Source: JBMNNU01 sp050942695
GTDB lineage: Bacteria > Chloroflexota > UBA6077
Assembly: GCA_050942695.1 (NCBI GenBank)
Contig: JBMNNU010000243.1
Location: 1 to 5,118 of the forward strand
Length of the DNA: 5,118 nucleotides
Reading direction: 5' to 3'
Positions within the stretch are counted from its first letter, which is position 1, and each line of letters begins with the position of its first letter. The notes beneath the pieces were generated by a model. The model made no database searches, was not told the origin of the DNA, and saw nothing but the letters and a program-made list of their open reading frames with translations. Shown here one piece after another: positions 1-4,237 of the stretch. The position numbers were made by a program, and so were the translations under genes.

Positions 1-636
1 CCCTCTGGCTGCGAAACGTAGTCAGATGTAACTCCCGCCGGAAGCCCTGAGCTCGCCACTTACCCTCCCCAGCATCGCGCGTAATTCCACGAGTGTCCTA
101 ACACGAACGTAACCCTGCGTTTATCGCACCTGCTCAGAGACCCTGGATGCGCATCGACATAATATTCCAGGGCAAGTATAGCACGGCTGTTCGGATCCTG
201 GTGAACCGCCCACATCTTGCCGGATATCTGTCGAATGTCTGGGGAGCGACAAGCCCGTAGTGCATGGCACAGGGCCATGCCGTCCACGTTGACCTGCATT
301 ATCCAGGGTAGCGTATGCCAACGAGGACCGCAGGGCAAAGGGCCATGCGCTACCGTAAAACATTTGCGCGGCAGTGGCATAGCCGCTCCGGGAATCGTGA
401 TGTGCGCTCCACCTCGGAGATAAAGCGGAGCCGTGAGGATGGGGATGAGAAGGAATGAAGCGACGAAATTAAGCTCGTCCAACCTGGGGTTAACCAGTCA
501 TGCTCTCAGTGCCATGCGTAAATCGGTACTAGTGCGGATGTGACCCTTGAATCTATTCATGCCTTAACGGTCACGACGCTTTCCATTTTTGCGGAATGAG
601 AAGCTGTAATGTCAAAAATAAGCCTGGTCTGGTTCA
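1..636. other. No recognisable gene; hairpin-bearing intergenic or decayed DNA
   Basis: I compared all six frames here with known families and recognised none. The longest open frame, minus strand 60-482, has no convincing ribosome binding site and an odd composition rich in Cys, His, Pro and Arg, as expected of a chance frame in GC-rich DNA. What can be seen is two hairpins. GCATGGC (262-268) pairs with GCCATGC (274-280). GGTAGCGTATG (307-317) pairs with CATGCGCTACC (344-354) through 11 pairs with one G-U. The 10-mer AGGGCCATGC occurs in both (271-280 and 339-348). This may be old decayed coding DNA, since the adjoining 637-1120 region clearly is, but I cannot name a parent gene. Confidence 0.5.
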
Positions 637-643
637 TCAGGCT
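611..643 (-). terminator. Probable intrinsic terminator at the 3' end of the hicB remnant
   Basis: Read on the minus strand, AGCCTG (643-638) and CAGGCT (626-621) form a perfect 6-bp stem with an 11-base loop, followed at once by TATTTTTGAC, a T-rich run. The stem overlaps the hicB stop codon, which is followed by a second in-frame TGA. Position and polarity fit a rho-independent terminator closing the toxin-antitoxin transcript. The stem is short, so its efficiency is uncertain. Confidence 0.5.
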
Positions 644-870
644 GCGATCTCAATTTGAATAGCCTGAGTGGGTGCCGGCTCTTCTGGTATCGGCTCGTTT
701 GAAGCTTCCAAATCGGCTATGTACACGGAGATCGCTTCTCGAGCATTAGCTATAGCTTCTTCCAAGGTATCGCCTTAGGTATTACATCCAGGTAATGCCG
801 GTACTCTAACAATATAGCCGCCTTCCTCCAAGTCAGGGGTAATCAGGATCGTGTACTTACGGCTTCTCAT
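637..870 (-). pseudogene. hicB: HicB-family antitoxin, full-length frame interrupted by a TAA stop
   Basis: HicB-type antitoxins bind and neutralise the HicA mRNA-cleaving toxin, and many also repress their own operon. The minus-strand frame gives 77 residues plus stop if the internal stop is ignored. It starts MRSRKYTILITPDLEEGGYI, runs through VPALPGCNT, then TAA (777-775, codon 32), then GDTLEEAIANAREAI. These are the hallmark partial RNase H-like HicB segments: the YT-I-PD-EEGGY strand, the PALPGC turn and the GDTLEEA-NAREAI helix. The family usually has Gln or Glu where the stop lies (GC-TQGDT), so a single CAA-to-TAA or GAA-to-TAA change explains it. No clear DNA-binding C-terminal domain follows; residues after about 58 are a Pro/Glu-rich tail. 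The ATG overlaps the hicA remnant's stop as ATGA. With the toxin gene also destroyed, loss of function is the simplest reading. Sequencing error at this base is the main alternative. Confidence 0.85.
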
Positions 871-920
871 AGGGCACGCAATAACTCGTTGGCGGTAATC
901 CTTGGCAGTCGTGGGCTCAT
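867..920 (-). pseudogene. hicA: HicA toxin remnant: N-terminal 17 codons only
   Basis: The minus-strand frame reads MSPRLPRITANELLRAL then TGA. The LPRIT-ANELLRAL pattern matches the start of HicA/YcfA toxins, small dsRBD-fold ribonucleases of about 60-80 residues that cleave mRNA. Everything after the first helix is missing, including the Gly-Ser-His region that carries the catalytic histidine, so this piece cannot be active. The last codon runs into TGA, which overlaps the hicB ATG (ATGA). That kind of overlap is normal between the end of an intact hicA and the start of hicB. I infer that an internal deletion joined an early hicA position to its very 3' end, leaving the coupling junction in place. 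The identification rests on a short match and on the adjacent HicB frame. Confidence 0.65.
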
Positions 921-955
921 AAATATACTTCAACAGAGCCATATTGCCTGGGGCG

Positions 956-1034
956 TTAAGCGAACTTGGCTATTCTCCAACGACGGCAGAACTCGGCGGT
1001 CTTTTTCCTATCTATTGGGTATTCGAACTGGCAT
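956..1034 (-). pseudogene. MNT-type nucleotidyltransferase remnant, frameshifted and truncated
   Basis: On the minus strand an ATG at 1034 gives MPVRIP. After one extra base (1016) the frame continues IDRKKTAEFCRRWRIAKFA and then hits TAA (958-956). The composite resembles the N-terminus of small stand-alone nucleotidyltransferases of the MNT family (R-I-P-x-D-x-x-x-I-A-E-F-C-R-R-W-x-I). In such proteins this helix is followed by the L-F-G-S catalytic segment and a D-x-D metal site; both are absent here. MNT proteins are commonly the antitoxin halves of MNT/HEPN pairs and are often found among other toxin-antitoxin genes, which fits the adjacent hicAB remnant on the same strand. An AGAGGAG-like sequence lies 5' of the ATG. 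The match is short, so the family call is moderate; the frame break and truncation are direct observations. Confidence 0.5.
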
Positions 1035-1037
1035 CTC

Positions 1038-1118
1038 TTATGGCTCCTCTGCGATGCGGTGGATTTCCTTCAACCGGTCGTGGTTGAAATCCTTCCATCC
1101 ACGAGGGGTTCTTCTTGT
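1038..1118 (-). pseudogene. Possible C-terminal scrap of an unidentified small gene
   Basis: A minus-strand frame with no start codon reads TRRTPRGWKDFNHDRLKEIH and then RIAEEP before TAA (1040-1038). Only three bases separate that stop from the ATG of the nucleotidyltransferase remnant, as in a tight operon. The amphipathic, charged helix-like composition is protein-like. I do not recognise the family, and upstream the frame dissolves into AT-rich DNA with a TGA stop. It may be the tail of another toxin-antitoxin gene, or chance. Confidence 0.25.
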
Positions 1119-1185
1119 ATTGTTAATTATGATACATCAATGGTTTCACTAGTGCTATATACAGATGATGTGGGAAAATGTTGTT

Positions 1186-1215
1186 CTGATAATAGGTAGT
1201 AATTGAGAATAAAAT
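1186..1215 (+). promoter_or_regulatory. Candidate sigma-70-type promoter for the 420-residue gene
   Basis: CTGATA (1186-1191, four of six matches to TTGACA) and TAAAAT (1210-1215, five of six matches to TATAAT) are separated by 18 bases inside an AT-rich stretch (about 1120-1225) that contrasts with the GC-rich genes. The -10 lies 38 bases before the start codon. GATAAT at 1188-1193 is a second possible -10 but lacks a good -35. This is consensus matching by eye only. Confidence 0.35.
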
Positions 1216-1240
1216 GCTTAGCTATTGAGAGCGGCGTTAT

Positions 1241-1246
1241 AGGAGG
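1241..1246 (+). promoter_or_regulatory. Strong Shine-Dalgarno site AGGAGG
   Basis: A perfect AGGAGG sits seven bases before the ATG at 1254. It fixes that start: the nearer ATG at 1247 is out of frame and too close to the site. It also implies high translation of the downstream protein. Confidence 0.85.
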
Positions 1247-1253
1247 ATGATCC

Positions 1254-2516
1254 ATGGACAACATTGTGACGCGCCTGAGCATACAACCTTCGGTCCTGGA
1301 TGAGATCAATAGTCTACTCCTGGATCCCAATAGTAACATCGTAAAAGCCCTGCTCCAGGTTGTGGAGAAGTACGGAACCCCAGAGGAGATCAACGCTAAA
1401 GCGCGGGAGGCACGTAGCCTTCCCAATCTGATGGAACGACTCAAAGAGATCGATTCCCTCTATCTAAAGGACCTTCAGTGGCTGATCGCCGAGCGGGACC
1501 GAGGGGCTTTCGTCCCGATGGAAGACTATCGGCGGAAGCTCCTCGGCGACCAGGCCGACAAGCTCACATTTGAAGACAAGTTAGCCGTTACCCTCGAGAT
1601 AAGCGCTCTCCAGTACTTCCCCTGGCTCATCGAGGAGGCCAGGCAGGCGATCGACCGAAAAGAGCTTATGCCGGGTCGCTACATTCGGGTGCGCAAGATG
1701 AAAGAGCAGGAGGACGACCAGGGGGACATACTAGCGGTGGCCGCAGCGATGCAGATCGTGGGAGCAACCTACGTGGAGACCCTCGACACCAAGGGCACCG
1801 ATGGCTCAAACGTCCACCTGGGCGGCCCTGAGACCATCACCGGCTACTTCGGCGGCATCGGCTCCCCGAATCACTATCCCTTGAAGTGGGTCGACGAGTA
1901 CCTTTATTACTACACCAACTACGGAATCCAGCAGGTGCTGAATACCAACCCCGGCACCGTGCTGGTGGGCTACCTGCTGTACAAGCTGGGTATAGACAAC
2001 CAGTTCAAGATTTCGGTGTTCATGGGGAACGACAACCCCTACGCTGTGCTGTGGACGCTAATCGGCGCCAAGCTGTTTGCCAGGCCCGACGGCACCACCC
2101 CACTTATCGGTTTCAACTTCTCCAACTCCGTCAACAATGAGACCATCGAGCTGTCGGCGGAGGTTCGAAAGGCGCTCAGCTTCGAGGATGTAGTCAGATT
2201 CGAGCACCACATCACGGAGACCTACAAGAGCATAGTCCGCCAGCCATACAACCGCCGGAGCGAGCTCGTGGAGGTAGCCCGAAAGGTTGCCAATATCTCC
2301 GCCAAGCACGAGGGGGGCGACCCGGACGTGGAGGAGACGAGGGAACACCCATCGGATATCCTGGATTACTTCCGGGAAAAGACCGAGGTCGAGAACTCAG
2401 GCCAGATGCACCTTCTGCTGCGGAACTACCTGGACAAGCACGACGCAGTAAACCGGACGGCTGACGCGTTGATAACGCAGGGCATCCCGGTTGTGGCTGC
2501 GCGAAAGCTGCACTAA
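1254..2516 (+). CDS. Conserved-looking protein of unknown function, 420 residues
   Basis: I do not recognise this protein and give it no function. It is soluble: there is no signal peptide or membrane segment. Residues 1-110 are helical and charged (NIV-KALLQVVEKYGTPEEI, NLMERLKEIDSLYLKDLQWL). From about residue 140 it alternates hydrophobic strands with helices and has dense Gly/Asn/Asp/His clusters that look like an active site: DTKGTDGSNVHLGG (178-191), GYFGGIGSPNHYPLKW (197-212), FMGNDNPYAVLW (256-267), GFNFSNSVNNETIEL (286-300), RFEHHITETYKSI (315-327) and ISAKHEGGDP (348-357). Repeated strand-ending polar motifs suggest an alpha/beta barrel enzyme, possibly of a cofactor-dependent lyase or mutase type; this is inference from pattern only. 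The start is set by AGGAGG seven bases upstream. It is followed by a 163-bp repeat-rich gap and then panB on the same strand, so a metabolic partnership is possible. There is no sign of truncation: both ends look complete. Confidence 0.9.
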   Translation: MDNIVTRLSIQPSVLDEINSLLLDPNSNIVKALLQVVEKYGTPEEINAKAREARSLPNLMERLKEIDSLYLKDLQWLIAERDRGAFVPMEDYRRKLLGDQADKLTFEDKLAVTLEISALQYFPWLIEEARQAIDRKELMPGRYIRVRKMKEQEDDQGDILAVAAAMQIVGATYVETLDTKGTDGSNVHLGGPETITGYFGGIGSPNHYPLKWVDEYLYYYTNYGIQQVLNTNPGTVLVGYLLYKLGIDNQFKISVFMGNDNPYAVLWTLIGAKLFARPDGTTPLIGFNFSNSVNNETIELSAEVRKALSFEDVVRFEHHITETYKSIVRQPYNRRSELVEVARKVANISAKHEGGDPDVEETREHPSDILDYFREKTEVENSGQMHLLLRNYLDKHDAVNRTADALITQGIPVVAARKLH

Positions 2517-2521
2517 GGTTA

Positions 2522-2656
2522 GTCCTGAGTCCTGGATGCTGAGTGCTGTACAATACTACTCCCAGAACCCAGAACCCAGAACATAGGCACAAGGTGACAG
2601 GCATCAAAACAGGACTCAGGACCCAGGACCCAGGACTCAAAACAGGACTCAGGACC
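2522..2656. repeat. Heptamer (CYCAGRA) repeat tract with inverted and 20-bp direct repeats
   Basis: This fills most of the gap before panB. CCCAGAA occurs three times in tandem (2561-2581). The one-base variant series CTCAGGA, CCCAGGA, CCCAGGA follows at 2615-2635, with another CTCAGGA at 2648-2654. The 20-mer TCAAAACAGGACTCAGGACC is present twice, exactly (2604-2623 and 2637-2656, period 33). The start of the tract, GTCCTGAGTCCTG (2522-2534), is the perfect reverse complement of CAGGACTCAGGAC at both 2610-2622 and 2643-2655, so two alternative 13-bp hairpins are possible. The 5' arm begins five bases after the upstream stop codon and the 3' arm ends 13 bases before the panB ribosome binding site. 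It could act as a terminator-like or attenuating leader, or be a slippage-prone simple repeat. Confidence 0.85.
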
Positions 2657-2668
2657 AAAATGTAACTT

Positions 2669-2675
2669 GGAGGAG
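2669..2675 (+). promoter_or_regulatory. Shine-Dalgarno site GGAGGAG for panB
   Basis: GGAGGAG ends four bases before the ATG at 2680, or six bases counted from its GGAGG core. It supports this start and lies just outside the repeat tract, so a hairpin in the tract would leave it exposed. Confidence 0.8.
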
Positions 2676-2679
2676 ATAT

Positions 2680-3534
2680 ATGGCAGATCAGGCCAAGGTG
2701 ACGGTCGGGCAGTTGGTGGAGATGAAGCGACGTGGCGAGAAGATCAGCATGATCACCTGCTACGACTACCCCAATGCCCTGTTGGTTGACCGCTCGGGGA
2801 TGGATATCGTGCTGGTAGGGGATTCGTTGGGGATGACGGTACTGGGCTACCCCAATACGTTGCCCGTCACTATGACTGAGATGATCGTATTTGCCAAGGC
2901 GGTGACTCGAGCCTGCAAGCGGGCATTTGTCATCGGGGACATGCCCTATATGGCTTATCAGCCGAGCGTGGAATTGGCGGTGATGAACGCTGGGCGCTTC
3001 ATGGCCGAGGCCTCCTGCGATGGGATCAAGCTGGAGGGCGGCAAGGCGATGGCGGACCGTGTCAGGGCTATCGTGGACGCTGGTATTCCGGTGATGGGTC
3101 ACCTTGGGCTGACGCCTCAGAGTGCGTCGATGCAGGGTGGCTTCAAGGTGCAGGCCAGGACGAGCGATGCGGCCAAGAGGCTGCTGGACGATTGCTATGC
3201 GCTGGAAGAGGCGGGGGTGTACAGCATCCTGCTGGAGCTTGTGCCAGCGAAGGTAGCTGAGTATATTACTGGAAAGCTGAGCGTGCCGACGATCAGCATC
3301 GGGAGCGGGCCGGGTTGCGATGGTCACTGCATGATATACCACGACGTAATCGGGATGTTCGAGGCGTTTTTACCGAGGCACGTGAAGCAGTACTGCAACG
3401 TGAGCCCGATCATCCAGGAAGCGTTGAATACGATGGTCAAGGAGATCCGAGACAAGCTGTATCCGGAGCCCGGAAAACACGATTTCAAGATCTCCGAAGA
3501 AGCCTTCCAGGAGTTCCTCAAGGGCGTCGAGTAG
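2680..3534 (+). CDS. panB: 3-methyl-2-oxobutanoate (ketopantoate) hydroxymethyltransferase family
   Basis: PanB transfers a hydroxymethyl group from 5,10-methylenetetrahydrofolate to 3-methyl-2-oxobutanoate, giving ketopantoate for pantothenate and CoA synthesis. It is a cytosolic, metal-dependent TIM-barrel enzyme. The 284 residues cover the family's normal length (E. coli 264) with a slightly longer C-terminus (LYPEPGKHDFKISEEAFQEF). Visible landmarks, by comparison with E. coli PanB, are TCYDYPNA (26-33); VGDSLGM (46-52), with metal ligand Asp48; NTLPVT (59-64); GDMPYMAY (86-93), with second Asp87; KLEGG (117-121), with Lys117 and Glu119; GHLGLTPQS (140-148); LELVP (185-189), with the catalytic Glu186; and IGSGPGCDGH (207-216), followed by HD (221-222). 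No key residue is missing. No panC or panD gene is in view, so an alternative hydroxymethyl- or aldol-type substrate cannot be excluded. The start is supported by GGAGGAG. A strong hairpin begins 10 bp after the stop. Confidence 0.95.
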   Translation: MADQAKVTVGQLVEMKRRGEKISMITCYDYPNALLVDRSGMDIVLVGDSLGMTVLGYPNTLPVTMTEMIVFAKAVTRACKRAFVIGDMPYMAYQPSVELAVMNAGRFMAEASCDGIKLEGGKAMADRVRAIVDAGIPVMGHLGLTPQSASMQGGFKVQARTSDAAKRLLDDCYALEEAGVYSILLELVPAKVAEYITGKLSVPTISIGSGPGCDGHCMIYHDVIGMFEAFLPRHVKQYCNVSPIIQEALNTMVKEIRDKLYPEPGKHDFKISEEAFQEFLKGVE

Positions 3535-3543
3535 CATCTGGCA

Positions 3544-3577
3544 ACCCCTCTCCCGGCTCGCTTGCTGGGGGAGGGGT
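3544..3577. repeat. Strong inverted repeat just after panB
   Basis: ACCCCTCTCCC (3544-3554) pairs with GGGGGAGGGGT (3567-3577) over 11 bp, with one G-U pair and a 12-base loop (3555-3566). It starts 10 bases after the panB stop. No T-run follows (AAGTCTGCTG), so it is not a canonical intrinsic terminator. It may instead stabilise the panB mRNA 3' end, assist factor-dependent termination, or be a dispersed intergenic palindrome of this genome. Confidence 0.7.
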
Positions 3578-3622
3578 AAGTCTGCTGAGTCCCTCTATTC
3601 CTTCTCGTAGTACACAAACTAG

Positions 3623-3670
3623 AGCGCGGCCGTCCCGCCCGCCCATACAGGCGGCCATTTTGGCCGCGCT
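3623..3670. repeat. Nested and competing inverted repeats in the panB-VOC gap
   Basis: AGCGCGGCC (3623-3631) and GGCCGCGCT (3662-3670) form a perfect 9-bp stem around a 30-base interior, within which CCGCC (3639-3643) and GGCGG (3650-3654) can pair. Alternatively, GCGGCCA (3651-3657) pairs with TGGCCGC (3661-3667) in a tight 7-bp hairpin with a three-base TTT loop, which uses the same 3' arm. The two folds exclude each other. No T-run follows. Confidence 0.65.
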
Positions 3671-3776
3671 CCCAGAAAAACTACCTTCTCTTAGCGCGGT
3701 CGCTTCAGCGCCATGCGCCCTTTGCCGGAACGACTGCATCCATCAATAAAAAAAGGCCACCTGCCAAGTTGTACTA

Positions 3777-3785
3777 TGCTATGAT
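3777..3785 (+). promoter_or_regulatory. Candidate extended -10 promoter for the VOC-dehydrogenase pair
   Basis: TGCTATGAT (3777-3785) matches the extended -10 form TG-n-TATAAT with one mismatch in the hexamer, 36 bases before the ATG at 3822. No good -35 hexamer sits at 16-18 bases, as is usual for extended -10 promoters. The preceding gap with its hairpins makes a new transcription unit here plausible. Confidence 0.35.
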
Positions 3786-3821
3786 TGCGAAACAAACGGA
3801 TGTGTAGGAAGGCGTGAGACG

Positions 3822-4220
3822 ATGATAAAAGGCATAGGCCATATAGGTATCGGGGTAAAGGATATCGAACGATACCTGGAGGCGCTATCCGAGGTTTTCG
3901 GAGTTCCGATTCCACCGATCAAGGATTTGCCCGATAGGCAAGCCAGGGTTGCCCTGGTGGAGATGGGGCCGATCAGCCTGGAGGTGATCCAGGACGACAA
4001 CGAAAACGGCTTGTTGGGGAGCTTCGTGAAGCGGCACGGCAACGGCATCCACCACTACTGTCTCATCACCGACGACATAGACGCCGACGTCGCTGCGTTG
4101 AAATCGAGCGGAGTCAAGATGCTGCACGAGCAACCGATAGTGGGGCTCAGAGATAAGAGGATCGCATTCATTAGCCCCGAGTCGCTGGACGGTATTCCCG
4201 TGGAACTATCTGAACCGTAA
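3822..4220 (+). CDS. VOC-fold protein, methylmalonyl-CoA epimerase-like
   Basis: Methylmalonyl-CoA epimerases interconvert the (R) and (S) forms of methylmalonyl-CoA using a divalent metal held in a vicinal-oxygen-chelate fold. The 132 residues contain two beta-alpha-beta-beta-beta modules. The first begins GIGHIGIGVKDIERYLEAL and the second begins GIHHYCLITDDIDADVAAL. By alignment with the Propionibacterium enzyme the metal ligands are His7, Glu54 (Gln in that enzyme), His78 and Glu128 (IPVEL), so the metal site is intact. The length matches the family. AGGAAGG (3806-3812), nine bases before the ATG, supports this start. No methylmalonyl-CoA mutase or propionyl-CoA carboxylase gene is nearby, so the substrate is open; glyoxalase- or dioxygenase-type VOC relatives share the fold, but the GIHHYC and LHEQPIVGL patterns favour the epimerase branch. 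The dehydrogenase follows after 17 bp, so the two are likely an operon. Confidence 0.85.
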   Translation: MIKGIGHIGIGVKDIERYLEALSEVFGVPIPPIKDLPDRQARVALVEMGPISLEVIQDDNENGLLGSFVKRHGNGIHHYCLITDDIDADVAALKSSGVKMLHEQPIVGLRDKRIAFISPESLDGIPVELSEP

Positions 4221-4225
4221 AGATG

Positions 4226-4231
4226 AAGGAG
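4226..4231 (+). promoter_or_regulatory. Shine-Dalgarno AAGGAG deciding the dehydrogenase start
   Basis: AAGGAG lies six bases before the ATG at 4238. An in-frame ATG at 4223 would add five residues (MKEQL), but it lies before this site and has no Shine-Dalgarno of its own. The protein then begins MKAAVFTGL, the usual start for the family, so 4238 is preferred. Confidence 0.75.
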
Positions 4232-4237
4232 CAGTTA

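Noticed and set aside
60..482. 140-residue minus-strand open frame in the first segment
   Set aside because: It has no good ribosome binding site, an unnatural Cys/His/Pro-rich composition and no recognisable motif, and other frames in the same stretch are equally open.
775..777. Programmed readthrough of the TAA in hicB
   Set aside because: No recoding element is apparent, and the partner toxin gene is also ruined, so a plain nonsense mutation is simpler.
1017..1032. tRNA T-loop-like GTTCGAAT on the minus strand
   Set aside because: The flanking bases do not form the required five-pair T stem, and no acceptor or anticodon arm can be found around it.
889..1152. 87-residue + strand open frame
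   Set aside because: It lies opposite the hicA and nucleotidyltransferase remnants, which have recognisable motifs. The + strand translation has none, and no ribosome binding site is evident.
2604..2656. Possible two-unit CRISPR
   Set aside because: There are only two copies of a 20-bp repeat with a 13-bp spacing that itself contains the same heptamer. It is a nested simple repeat, and no cas gene is present.
2212..3342. 376-residue open frame antisense to panB and the end of the 420-residue gene
   Set aside because: It lies opposite two well-supported genes and runs through the heptamer repeats. The length follows from the codon use of the sense strand, and the product is low-complexity and rich in Arg/His/Pro.
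3746..3775. Minus-strand terminator suggested by the A7 run at 3749-3754 and flanking bases
   Set aside because: Read on the minus strand the T-run is preceded by at most a 3-bp stem, and no minus-strand gene ends here.
4223..4237. Upstream in-frame ATG for the dehydrogenase
   Set aside because: It overlaps the AAGGAG site serving the ATG at 4238 and would add MKEQL before the usual family start MKAAVF.
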